Notes under the pieces: generated by a model | Told to the model about the DNA's origin: nothing | Database searches by the model: none | The model's input: only the letters and a program-made list of their open reading frames with translations | Translations under genes and position numbers: made by a program | DNA from: Asterias rubens | Lineage: Eukaryota; Echinodermata; Asteroidea; Forcipulatida; Asteriidae | DNA length: 64,000 nucleotides | Reading direction: 5' to 3' | Assembly: GCF_902459465.1 (NCBI RefSeq) | Contig: NC_047070.1 | Span: forward strand, 9,530,001-9,594,000 | In this document: positions 38,106 to 64,000 of the stretch, piece after piece | Layout of the letters: every line of letters begins with the position of its first letter | Position numbering within the stretch: the stretch's first letter is position 1

Positions 38106-38600
38106 AACATCGTATATTATTTGTGCGGGCAATATTACCACAAAAAATATCCCCATTTCAATGGTTCAATAGCCTCAGAATCCGACATTGGAAATTAACG
38201 TAAAACGTATGGTGCGACTTTGTCCGGCCAGTCATAGTTTGGATCTGACAAATTATGAGTCAATTTAGATCGCCTAGTACCATCTCTTTGCGTATGTGGT
38301 GATTTCTACGAAAACATCCATAACTGGGGTGGAATGTTCCTACACACCCTAAATTATTAGGCGAAACCACACCAGATTCCCCATTGCTTGTCGAGAGTGG
38401 CTGAGGCAGCTCATGAATGTTGAACCTTGTAAATAAGCATTTTCTTATACGGAAAAGCCTCGCTAGTAAGCGACACTCATCAGCACACAAATACAATCAT
38501 ATCTGAGGTTCAGCGACAATCGGACCGAGTAGAGAAGCGTCCGGTCGGCTCGGATCTTTCCACGCTGTGTTTGACGGTAGGTTTCTCGACTGTGGTGGTT
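38106..38600. mobile_element. Long inverted-repeat family, arm in left orientation
   Basis: Joined tail-to-tail with the previous arm at about 38095-38106 (TTTGCAACAAGTA). Runs from GGGCAATATTACCACAAAA to TTTGACGGTAGG; the outer half of the arm is missing. Confidence 0.7.
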
Positions 38601-39589
38601 GCTTCTCGATTGGTGTTGTACCCCCAAATGGTTTTAAATGGCGGTGCAGGTGGTACAGAATCCTATGAGGATTGTTTGAAGTGGTGCATCAAGGATACAT
38701 GTCATAGACACTACAGGATTTGTTTTACAGCTTGCTGACCATCTGAAACCATTCGGTGTACACAGTACAGTTTATACACAGCTCAAAATGGTACTGCCAT
38801 GTGTGCACAAAAAACTGATGGGGTTGTAAATTTAACTTTCTAATAGTGGATTTTAATGGTTTGGAGTGATTGTAAAAGTTAGTCAATTTTGAATGGTTTT
38901 GAAAGGTTTATCCGTAGCTGGCAGTACCATTTAAACAGTGTTGATGTTGGCAAGCTGTATAGGCTAGGCCTAGGCAGGCTATCATTCAGATGGTTTTGAG
39001 CTGTGCATACACTGTACCTGGGTGCATTACCATAGCCGAATGATTTCAGATGGTCAGTTAGACCATAGAGAAAGGTGTTGTCCTTTCTCTTTGGTTAGAC
39101 TGGACCCCTGTCTTTATCCGCAAGAATAAAGACAGGTGCCTGCTTCTCAGATACAGTGATTCCATTGGATACTATGATATCATTGGATAAATCATGGAGC
39201 AACTAAAGCTATCGTAGCTGTGTTTGATTTGATAGGTCTGAGGTCACCTCGGACGACCAATCAAAACACAGATATGGAAAGCTTACTTTAGCGTGTGTGG
39301 TTATTATGTAATACAGTACGTGCGTGTGGATGTACATGTGTACATGTACTTGCATGTAATGTTTGTGTGTACGTGTAGAATTGTGCGTATCTCTAGGTGA
39401 AATGAATGTAGGTCAAAGGTGAATATACACGCCGGTTTGGAGGCCGGTCTCAGGCTAATTAATGGTCAGCAAGCTGTTTACAAATCCTGTAGTGTCTATG
39501 GTGAGTAACCTCGTAGCCAGGGGCAGATCGATCTACCCCACACCCCCCTGTTATCACGTAGTGGGATCTTATCCTGTAACCAGCTGTAC
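38601..39589. repeat. Interior sequence of the long inverted-repeat family
   Basis: Contains AATGGTTTTAAATGGCGGTG, ACACTACAGGATTTGTTTTA and related blocks, plus two small hairpins at 39066-39091 and 39108-39137. GT-rich tract (39300-39390). No gene seen. Confidence 0.5.
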
Positions 39590-40230
39590 CACCATTCAAA
39601 ACCATTTTGGAATTCAAAAGACACCGCACCTACCGTCAAACAAGCGTGGAAGACCGACCCGACGCTTCTCGGCGTGGAGCGTCGCTGAACCTCAGATATG
39701 ATTGTATTTTTGTGCTGATGAGTGCCGCTTACTATCGAGGCTTTTCCGTACAAAAAAAAACCTATTAACAAGGTCCATCAGTCATGAGCTGCCACATTCT
39801 GCAAAACCTTCTTTTACCACGGAAAGCAACGGGGATCTGGTGTAGTTGCGCCTACATGGGTGCAGCAACATGTCACTCTAGTAATTGGGACATTATTGTG
39901 GTAATGATTGCCCGCACAAATCGGTCATTATAATCTTCGGTACAATCCAATATCCACATAGTGAGCACATTGGAGTCTCTCAACGTGACAATCCAATGGG
40001 AGGCGTTCTTGCTCAAATTCGCGAATGAACCCGAGTTATTAGCCTTTCTTTACGCGTAGCCTCCCATTCATAAACGCGTGTTGCTCCGTCATAAAATTAA
40101 GCAATTTTACGGGTTCATTCGCTCAAATTGAGAAATAACCACTCTCGTGACTTTTATTATGGGGAGAGTTCCAAATGTGTCTTTGCGGGGTCTGGGATGT
40201 TGACCATGTTATCGGCAGTTTTTGTTAATG
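39590..40230. mobile_element. Long inverted-repeat family, arm in right orientation, shortened
   Basis: From CACCTACCGTCAAACA through GACGCTTCTCGG to the CATGTTATCGGC end. An internal deletion removes the block between CATAACTGGGG and the ATTGCCCGCACA region. A stray end fragment lies at 41308-41345. Confidence 0.7.
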
Positions 40231-40356
40231 GTGTGTTTGTTTTGGGGGATTATGGGCGGGAAACTGTGTGTTGTCAGGGGTTTTATTGTTAATTAAATAA
40301 GTTCCATTGTGTTAAGGTTCTGAACGGGAGGGCAAGCACAACACCGGTAAACAGTC

Positions 40357-40665
40357 CAAAGGCCCACACTTCGTGTAATCCCAACTTATATATAAAATAA
40401 CAAACCTGTGAAAATTTAGGCTCAATCGGTCATCAGAGTCGGGAGAAAACAACGGGAAAACCCACCCTTTGTATCCGCACGTTTCGCCGTGTCATGACAT
40501 ATGTTTGAAATAAATCCGTTATTCTCGATATCAAGAATTGATAATTGTATTAATGTTTTCTCAAAAAGTAAAGCATTTCATGGAATAATATTTCATGGCA
40601 AGTCTTGCACCATTATACCTTCTGTAAACCCTCTAAGTTATTTGTAAATCTGTGGTGAACTTTAA
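40357..40665 (+). mobile_element. Dispersed repeat, copy 2
   Basis: Reverse-complement counterpart of 3180-3490. It shares the AAATAACAAACCTGTGAAAA block with the TTAA-type MITEs, so the families are related or one is a composite. Confidence 0.6.
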
Positions 40666-40816
40666 ATTTGTGTTCTGTTCAGAAAGTGACCAATGGCTTT
40701 AATTATTGTTGGATTGGAGAATGAAAATCCATGGTTGACATTGTTGCAACTCCTCGATGAAGCGATGGTTATTCCATTGTTTAATTTGTGGTCTAGTTTG
40801 TATTATCTAGTCATTT

Positions 40817-41160
40817 TACTGGCATGATATTTTAATATTTTTAAAACATGTACAGAGTAGTTGTGATTTGAAAGATTAAATAAATAATTGAATCCCGAAC
40901 ATGCCCCAATTTTTTTCCAGAAATCCCACTTAGTCTGTCTAACAACAAAAACACGAACAAACATTGTGCGTGTAAGAAAATGAATGTTTAATAATAATAA
41001 TAATAATAATAATAAATTACATTTATATAGCGCATAATATGAATTAACATATCTATGCTATGTTTGGGGCATGTTGGGACTAAATTATTTATTTAGTCTT
41101 CCAAATCACAAATATACTCTTTATGATTGTTTTAGATATATTAAAATATCATGCTACCCA
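40817..41160. mobile_element. Palindromic element with AAT microsatellite
   Basis: Arms share GGCATGATATTTTAATAT and TTTAGTCTTCCAAATCACAA with their complements. An (AAT)n run at 40991-41017, followed by ATTTATATAGCGC, sits in the middle and looks like a SINE tail. One arm recurs at 42490-42565. Confidence 0.55.
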
Positions 41161-41838
41161 ACAACTAGATATGATTAACATTGCTTAATATGGACTTTCT
41201 CCAATCCAACCTCCGAGCAGGACAGAGAACGAACTCTCTAATCAGGCTCGCTGCCGAACCCCCTCCCCTTTTCTGCACTCCCCCACAAACACACACACCC
41301 ACCCACCTTATAAAATTTGCCGATAACGTGGTCAAAATCACAATCACCTCAGAGATATACATCAAACATCACGGACAACTTAAACTTCACTTGTTTCTCT
41401 ATTCCTTTCATTACAGATGGCAAAAATGTTACATGACTTCCATACCATATTTTGCGGAGTACTTAACAGCCTAGTCCGAGTACATTTTGAAATCTTTGAG
41501 TAGTCTGAGCAAAGTTTATTTTGCAGTCGAGCACTATATCCAGTATGATTCAAAGTAGGGGTTAAATTTTCAGTCAAGTATTGAGTGTATAGATTTCAAG
41601 TCTGAGGATATTTTTAAGGTCACAGAGACTAGAGTAAAGTACAAATTCAAAATAGAGGTTATTTTTCAGTCAAGTATTGAGTGTATGAATTTCATGTCCG
41701 AGGACTTTGCAAGAGTAGTGAGTACAATAATACATGTTTCTCATTGACTGTAGTTGTATCTCATTACGTGGTATGTTTGTTTACATGTTTGGCTGTTTTT
41801 TACAAGCTCCTGCTTATCAGAAAAGCCTGAAACTCCAT
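41161..41838. other. No recognisable gene
   Basis: Contains a pyrimidine-rich stretch (41240-41310), a stray arm end, and two imperfect copies of a TTCAGTCAAGTATTGAGTGTA block (41565-41595 and 41666-41690). Confidence 0.4.
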
Positions 41839-42160
41839 GTAAAGACACTGGACACTATTGGCAATTGTCAAATACCAGTCTTCTCACTTGATGTATCTCA
41901 ACATAATGCTTAAATAACAAACCTGTAAAAACTTGAGCTCAATCGGTCGTTGGAGTTAAAAACTTGTCACATGGAGTTGTGCGCTTTCAGATGCTTGATT
42001 TTGAGACCTCAAATTGTAAATCTGAGGTCTAAAAATCAAATTCTATGAAAATATTACTTCTTTCTCGAAAACTAGGTCACTTCAGAGGGAGCTGTTTCTC
42101 ACAATGTTTTACACTATCAACAGCTCTCCATTACTCATTACCAAGTAAGGTTTTAGATAT
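41839..42160 (+). mobile_element. Family 1 MITE, right end missing
   Basis: Starts GTAAAGACACTGGACACTAT and follows the family to CCAAGTAAGGTTTTAGAT, where it stops without the right terminal repeat. Confidence 0.7.
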
Positions 42161-43887
42161 TGTAAAAAATGTTCATAAGAATATGGACAAAAATGTGTAT
42201 CTAAATTAAATTGAACCCATGTATCATCAGGTCTTGAACTTCACTCTTCAAGGGACACAGCAACTAATTTTCCTCTTGTGTCCGAGGAATTGTAAAGGAC
42301 ACATACAAACAAAGTAAACGGCACCATGGCAATTTTTGCTGTGGTTGTGTCGGGGTTAAATCTGCATTCAAATACGCTTTGTTGACACCATTGACACCCA
42401 ACAGGTCAATGGCACCAACAGGTCAATGACACCAACAGGTCAATGAAAATGAAACTTAGACAAGCAATACTCTCATGTTCCCACCTGTATTCAATGATTT
42501 ATTTAGTCTTTTAAATCACAACTATTCTGTACATGTTTTAATAATATTAAAATATCATGCCAGCAAATTATTTTAATAACACAAAATTTTCACACAGGGT
42601 ACTGCATAAGTTTATTTCCATATACGATGAAATATGATAAACCAGAGTGGATTTATTTGTTATGATCAACATCTAATTTGTCTTTTATTATACACTAGGG
42701 TTTTGACATTGGTTACAAAAAGTAATAAACCAATTATTTGAAACGTATATAATCTACACTTTATAGGTAAAGTTCAAACTACAAGAGCGGCATGCAACAA
42801 CGTTCCTTGGTTTATGTTTCAAAAAAAAACGAGAAACTGTGTTTTCGGTTGCATGACCAAATTTCGTAAAGCTGTTAAGCTGATCAAATTTCATAAAGCT
42901 GTTAAGCTGAGCAAATTTCTTTGCTAGGCACACAATGTCCGACAATGTCTGACTTTTTTAAAGTCATGAACCCCTCAAGAAGAAACAAGTTACCGACTAA
43001 ACAAATGCTACAAAGTTTACTTTACTGAAACTTGTACCCCATTGATTTTCTACATAACAAACTTTATTGTGAGAGTTGGGTTTAGATTATGTTTTTTAAG
43101 GGAATATTCTCATACAAATACACTACAAAACATTGATTGCAGTAACAATGCCCCAGTCTTTACCGAAAAAGCTTAAAATATACAAAACTGAAAAGACAAA
43201 TTTGGGACTTTTAGCAGCTGTGCAGCAGACAGGTAACTTCCTGATGTTAACATAACTCCAAGCATGCTCATACTTTCGAGAACAATGCATTTATTTACCA
43301 GGTAAATCTACTGCCACCTAGTGTCCCAAAAAGATTCTCCCAAAAAGTCCCCCATTCTCTGTTTATGCCATTTATTGCTAAACCTCTTCATTTTTACCCA
43401 TACAAAGTGGAACACTCTTGACCGAGATACATTTTTGAACAAAGCCCTGGGATCGAGGTTGTACACTGTTTAGTATCTACCCTAACTGCCTTGGTGATCA
43501 GGGCTATAAGTTGTCCTAATTCCACAACCTTCCAGCTCACGGCAAATCCTAGTCTTGGTGCAAGATGTTGTTATTCACTGTCACTAAACTATAGCAATCC
43601 CGCCCCCCCCCCCCCACTTCTCCTCGCCGCGCACATTACTAACGAACATTAGCAGGCGCTGTTGAAAAACTACCAGATCACCCCACTCCAAAACAATCGC
43701 GGCTTACAGAATTGCCTCTGTTGATAGAATAGTGCGACAGGTGTATCGTTGAGTGTATGCACATTACGCAGGGCCTATGGTATTACCAGATATATTTTAC
43801 CAACAGAAGGTCTGCACCAAGACTTGGCAACACCTAAATCAGATTGGTGTACGTGGCACCATGTATAGACTTAGCTTTTTGGCTAAA
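42161..43887. other. No recognisable gene; small tandem repeats
   Basis: Three copies of a CACCAACAGGTCAATG-type 18-bp unit (42393-42445), two and a half copies of a 28-bp AAATTTCGTAAAGCTGTTAA unit (42856-42917), and a C homopolymer at 43601-43616. The remainder is AT-rich with no supported frame. Confidence 0.45.
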
Positions 43888-44340
43888 ACAAATCCATCAA
43901 GTTCAAGCCTACAGCACTAGGGAAATGCGAATTTGATGGTGGGTTGGGATACCACTGATGCCCAGGGTTCGATTTCCCAAAATTCATCTTCAATGCAAAG
44001 TTTATCTTCAGAGAGATTCAGTTTTTTTTGTTCACTTTACCGATGCAGTTAAGAAAGATCCGTCAAGTACAAGTCTACAGCGCTGGGTGAAAGAGAATTT
44101 GATGATGGGTTGGGTTACCACTGATGCCCAGGGTTCGATTTCACAAAATTCATCTTCAATGCAAAGTTTACCTGTGATCTTCAGAGAGATTCAGTTTTTT
44201 TTTGTTCAATTTACCGATGCAGTTAAGAAAGATCCGTCAAGTACAAGTCTACAGCGCTGGGTGAAAGAGCATTTGATGATGGATTGGGTTACCACTAAAG
44301 ACGCAAAGGGTTTGGGGTCCTTTTTTTTACCAATACAGTT
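43888..44340 (+). repeat. Tandem repeat, unit about 170-180 bp, two full and one partial copy
   Basis: GATCCGTCAAGTACAAGTCT at 44058 and 44231 (degenerate at 43889), and CCCAGGGTTCGATTTC at 43961 and 44129. The B-box-like GGTTCGATTTC suggests amplification of a tRNA-related repeat. It keeps a 140-codon frame open by chance. Confidence 0.6.
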
Positions 44341-45199
44341 AAGAATGATAAATGCCCCCAAGATGCACCTTCGCAAATAGTCTTGATTGGCGACCCTGTT
44401 TTTGTATTAATCACCAATAGAAGGCGCTGTTTTGAGGGCCTACTCGGAAAATTGATGAAGAACTTGGAAAGCCTACAAAACTGGATTGTTTTGAGCCAGA
44501 AGTTTGTGTAATAATATCTCTTCTCCAGTAATTTGCGTTTCGGACAGTAAATCATGTTGCGGCTGCGGCTGCGGCAGTAGAACCCTTGCATAATGCAAAA
44601 CACTTAACGGACCCTGAGCTCACACGCCTATTTTTACCCTCAATGAACAAGCTATTGTACATTTGCCTCCCTTAACCCCAGTGCGGGTGTTTTTTTAATG
44701 TGTGATGTCACATGCAAGGGGTCTATTACAATAAAAAAATGATTATCGCCATTTAAGACTAATTTGCGCTGGAAGTGAAATCTGATACTTTATACAATTA
44801 TTCATCTCAAAACCTCAGACACAAAAACCTTGTGAGCAAGGGCAGTCCAGTTTTCGATTTCACCAAACTCTTGCTAATTTTTGATTAATCTTAGAACTTA
44901 GGACGAGTTAAGTTCCGTAACCATAGCAGTAGGACGCATTGAACCCATCCTAAGTTAGGATGAGTTACTCGTTCCAACTCGAGATAGGATTAATTGAAGC
45001 GTTTCGTAAAATCGGCTGCAGGGAATGAGATGCACCTTCCCACACCTCTGAAAACTTTATACATGTACACCTCCGGGGAACACCAGCAGAGGATCTACCG
45101 CCCCTGGCAGTCAATCAAAAGGGTCCTCTCCACTTTGATCTCCTCTACGTCATAATTTAATAAACAGTCTCAAATGGCAATGATTAATTAACGAGGTGT
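44341..45199. other. HSPA9 3' flank
   Basis: Contains a small dyad repeat at 44849-45021 (AGTCCAGTTTTCGATTTCAC to TTTCGTAAAATCGGCTGCAG). The HSPA9 3' UTR should run leftward from 45199; an ATTAAA on the minus strand lies at 45156-45161. Confidence 0.4.
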
Positions 45200-62015
<16,816 letters not shown>

Positions 62016-62323
62016 TATTACGAATTTTGTGCAAATTATAGCCACAAATTTGTAGCAAAACCGTAACGCTGATAACGGATATTTAATCACACGTGCAATG
62101 CGTACCACACAAGCCGGTTACGTATAAATTTCCATGTGATGCAAGATTTCTGGAGTATTGCTCATGCGTGTTCACCTTTAACCTTCAGTTTTTCGCGAAA
62201 GTTCTTTCCATAGTTGCACTGTTTTATGTATGATTGCTAACAGACATAGAACAGCCGTTAAAGTCTGAGGACTATTTTACATGAGGGCGCTCGGCAGAAG
62301 TTTAAAGGTAAAAATCAATAAAA
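62016..62323. promoter_or_regulatory. Shared bidirectional promoter between HSPA9 and the divergent plus-strand gene
   Basis: Only 308 bp separate the two start codons, so both transcripts must start within or near this interval. It contains the heat-shock element at 62192-62204. No TATA box is convincing on either side. The tract is less AT-rich than the intron DNA around it. That both genes look mitochondrial supports co-regulation. Confidence 0.5.
62192..62204 (+). promoter_or_regulatory. Perfect three-unit heat-shock element
   Basis: TTCGCGAAAGTTC: three inverted 5-bp HSF1 units (TTCnnGAAnnTTC) with no mismatch, 177 bp upstream of the mortalin ATG and 120 bp upstream of the divergent ATG. 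Three alternating units are what one HSF1 trimer binds. Confidence 0.65.
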
Positions 62324-63261
62324 ATGGCTCTTCAGAACTGTGCAAGATTGGGGTTGGTGAGTATATTGACTTATTGTAATGACATTGACTTAAAAATGTT
62401 CTTTAAATTAAAAAGGTTATTGAAGAACTATAAAATAACTAATATAAGTGCTTCTGCACCTATTGATGTGGGGTGGGCCGGGTGGGCTGATGAGATTGAG
62501 ATGGGGGATCGGGCCTTGGTCTTGGTGAAGGGAAGTTGTGTTGTGTTGTGGGGGGCAGGCCAGTGCAGTGAGTGCAGTGTCACTCAGTGTGTGTGAGGGA
62601 GGGGGAGGGGCTGGGCCCAATTTCATGGCTCTGGCCTCTGTTTACGGATGCAGCGAATTATGTGCTTATGCCACGGCATGTGTATTCCAGGGGTTAGCGG
62701 CGGATTTTGGCTTCTGCACATGTGTACTCCACTTTAGTCGTTATTAGGCAATCTACTTTTTCTAGGCTTAATTAACTTAACCATTAAAAGGCATTACATT
62801 ACAAGGCTAGCGCAGAAATTCGGCAGGTGCACACAAGTGGAGAATCATGATCGTAAGCACAGAATTCAGGGGTAAGCAGAGCCAGGAAATTGGGCCCAGC
62901 TGAGGTCATCAATAAATTCAGATTTATTTTTTTTACTTGGCAAAGTCCGCAAGATAATGAAAAAATATCAAATACAAAACCCAGTGGAAGATACATGGGC
63001 CAATTTGTTTTCGTATGCGATCAACAAATGTTACTCAATTAATAATACCGTTGTTAAAGTGTTTGATTAAATTTTCAAACATCTGTGTTATATTTTCCTG
63101 TAGGTGTCTTCATTTACAAGAAGCTTCTCATCATTGGTGCAGAAAGGACATAGCCATGTTCACACTAGAGCTCTACCGGCTTGTTTCTCTCTCAAGGGAC
63201 GACAGAGTCCAAGTGTGAACAGGGTATACAAAGTGCAGGGTCATCCTTTCAGTACATGTCA
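62324..63261 (+). CDS. First two exons of a divergent gene; probable mitochondrial protein N-terminus
   Basis: Proposed exon 1 is 62324-62356 (MALQNCARLGL, donor GTGAGT). Exon 2 is 63104-63261, after a TTTTCCTGTAG acceptor and ending at GTAATA, with two bases of an incomplete codon. The join is in frame and gives 63 residues rich in Ser, Arg, His and Val with no Asp or Glu, and VSSFTRSFSSLVQKG near the front: a typical matrix-targeting peptide. If the second intron is not used, the frame ends at TAA two bases past the donor. Further exons would lie beyond 64000. The mature protein cannot be identified. The gene runs head-to-head with HSPA9, with 308 bp between start codons. Confidence 0.5.
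62357..63103 (+). other. Putative intron 1 of the divergent gene
   Basis: Donor GTGAGT at 62357, acceptor TAG at 63101-63103. GT-rich at 62460-62600. No repeat family of this window recognised inside it. Confidence 0.4.
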
Positions 63262-63269
63262 GTAATAAT

Positions 63270-63948
63270 CTAGCCTTGCTCAAGGCAGTCGAATTATTCA
63301 CTCCGAAAAAAGACCGCCGCTGTATAAAAACCCACCCGTATTCACTGTGCGTAACATCGCACGACACGATGCCCCCGTACACTATCCGCATGCGTCGGCC
63401 GTCAGGCCAACAGCTTGTAGGGTCTGTGTTGAAGCAACTGACCTCATTACTATAATAAGCGAAGAGTTCCCACGGTCAGCTCATTACCATAATGCCCGCG
63501 AAAGACGAGACATGTTTACATCACACACCACCACCACGGACGCTCAGCGAGGTCGTGATAAGGGAAGTGCGTGATTGTCCAAATGAATAATTCATTTCCC
63601 TCACATCCTGTGTTGTCTGATAGGTCTGATGAAAGATATACATATTCATGGGCAGCATACTAGCATATCCGAGAGCCCCCCCATTTTTTTCCACTAGTGG
63701 AAATTTTTTCATGAAACACATTAAACCCGGAAGTTACAGACCCGACAAGGCTGTCGGCCTGACGGCCTCCGCATGCGGTTAGTGGTATGAGTGCGGATGA
63801 CTTGTGTGCACAGTAGTCGTACGATGTGACAGTGTGTATACGGGTGGGTCATGCGGTGTGATCGCACGCACCACGCACAGGGTATACGGGTGGATTTACA
63901 GCGGCGTCTTTTCGGAGCGAATAATGCGACTGCCTTGAGCAAGGCTAG
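63270..63948. mobile_element. 679-bp foldback element with 7-bp flanking direct repeats
   Basis: Begins CTAGCCTTGCTCAAGGCAGT and ends with the exact complement. The arms (63270-63430 and 63738-63948) stay alignable for about 160-210 bp, including CGCTGTA, CCACCCGTAT, CGCATGCG and GGCCGTCAGGCC. TAATAAT lies directly outside both ends (63263-63269 and 63949-63955), consistent with a target-site duplication. No transposase frame. Confidence 0.85.
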
Positions 63949-64000
63949 TAATAATCCACCAGGGAAACTTAACAGTGTAATTTTTGTAAATAGTTCTGAG

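Noticed and set aside
43958..44380. 140-codon plus-strand frame
   Set aside because: It is the tandem 170-180-bp repeat read in one frame; residues repeat with the unit and resemble no family.

Overview
The window is animal nuclear DNA: AT-rich, with split genes that have GT/AG introns, tRNA-derived SINEs, many small inverted-repeat elements and a long satellite. The two recognisable genes, both on the minus strand, are single-copy mitochondrial/metabolic housekeeping genes whose proteins resemble deuterostome orthologues. The repeat style suggests a marine invertebrate, most likely an echinoderm (possibly a sea star). That taxon is an inference, not something read directly from the sequence.

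Layout. 1-2942: no recognisable gene; one inverted-repeat element, then three tandem units carrying conserved hairpins, then a CpG-rich stretch. 2943-11783 and 12284-21112: the same ~8.8 kb sequence twice, on either side of a run of exactly 500 N. The first copy ends at the gap and the second begins at it, which is the signature of two overlapping (probably allelic) contigs scaffolded end to end. The PLP homeostasis protein gene (PLPBP/PROSC) has exons 1-2 only at 21.9-23.9 kb and exons 3-7 in both copies. Exons 1-7 at 17308-23949 form an intact 298-residue gene. The copy at 7960-11717 is a headless duplicate with a 1-base frameshift.

24.6-40.2 kb is a gene-free nest of long inverted-repeat elements. 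Arms of about 0.8-1 kb recur in both orientations with G-rich GGGTC runs, and they surround a ~6.4 kb array of a 59-bp satellite plus a shorter mirror-image array of the same unit. 40.2-45.2 kb holds further small repeats and no recognisable gene.

45200-62015 is a complete mitochondrial HSP70 gene (mortalin/GRP75, HSPA9), 14 coding exons and 708 codons, with introns full of MITEs, SINEs and minisatellites. A compact 308-bp interval with a perfect three-unit heat-shock element separates its start codon from a divergent plus-strand gene (62324 onward). The two visible exons of that gene encode what looks like a mitochondrial targeting peptide. A 679-bp foldback element with 7-bp flanking direct repeats sits immediately after the second exon's donor.

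Functionally, mortalin drives protein import and folding in the mitochondrial matrix, the divergent gene probably encodes another mitochondrial protein under the same promoter, and PLPBP handles pyridoxal phosphate.
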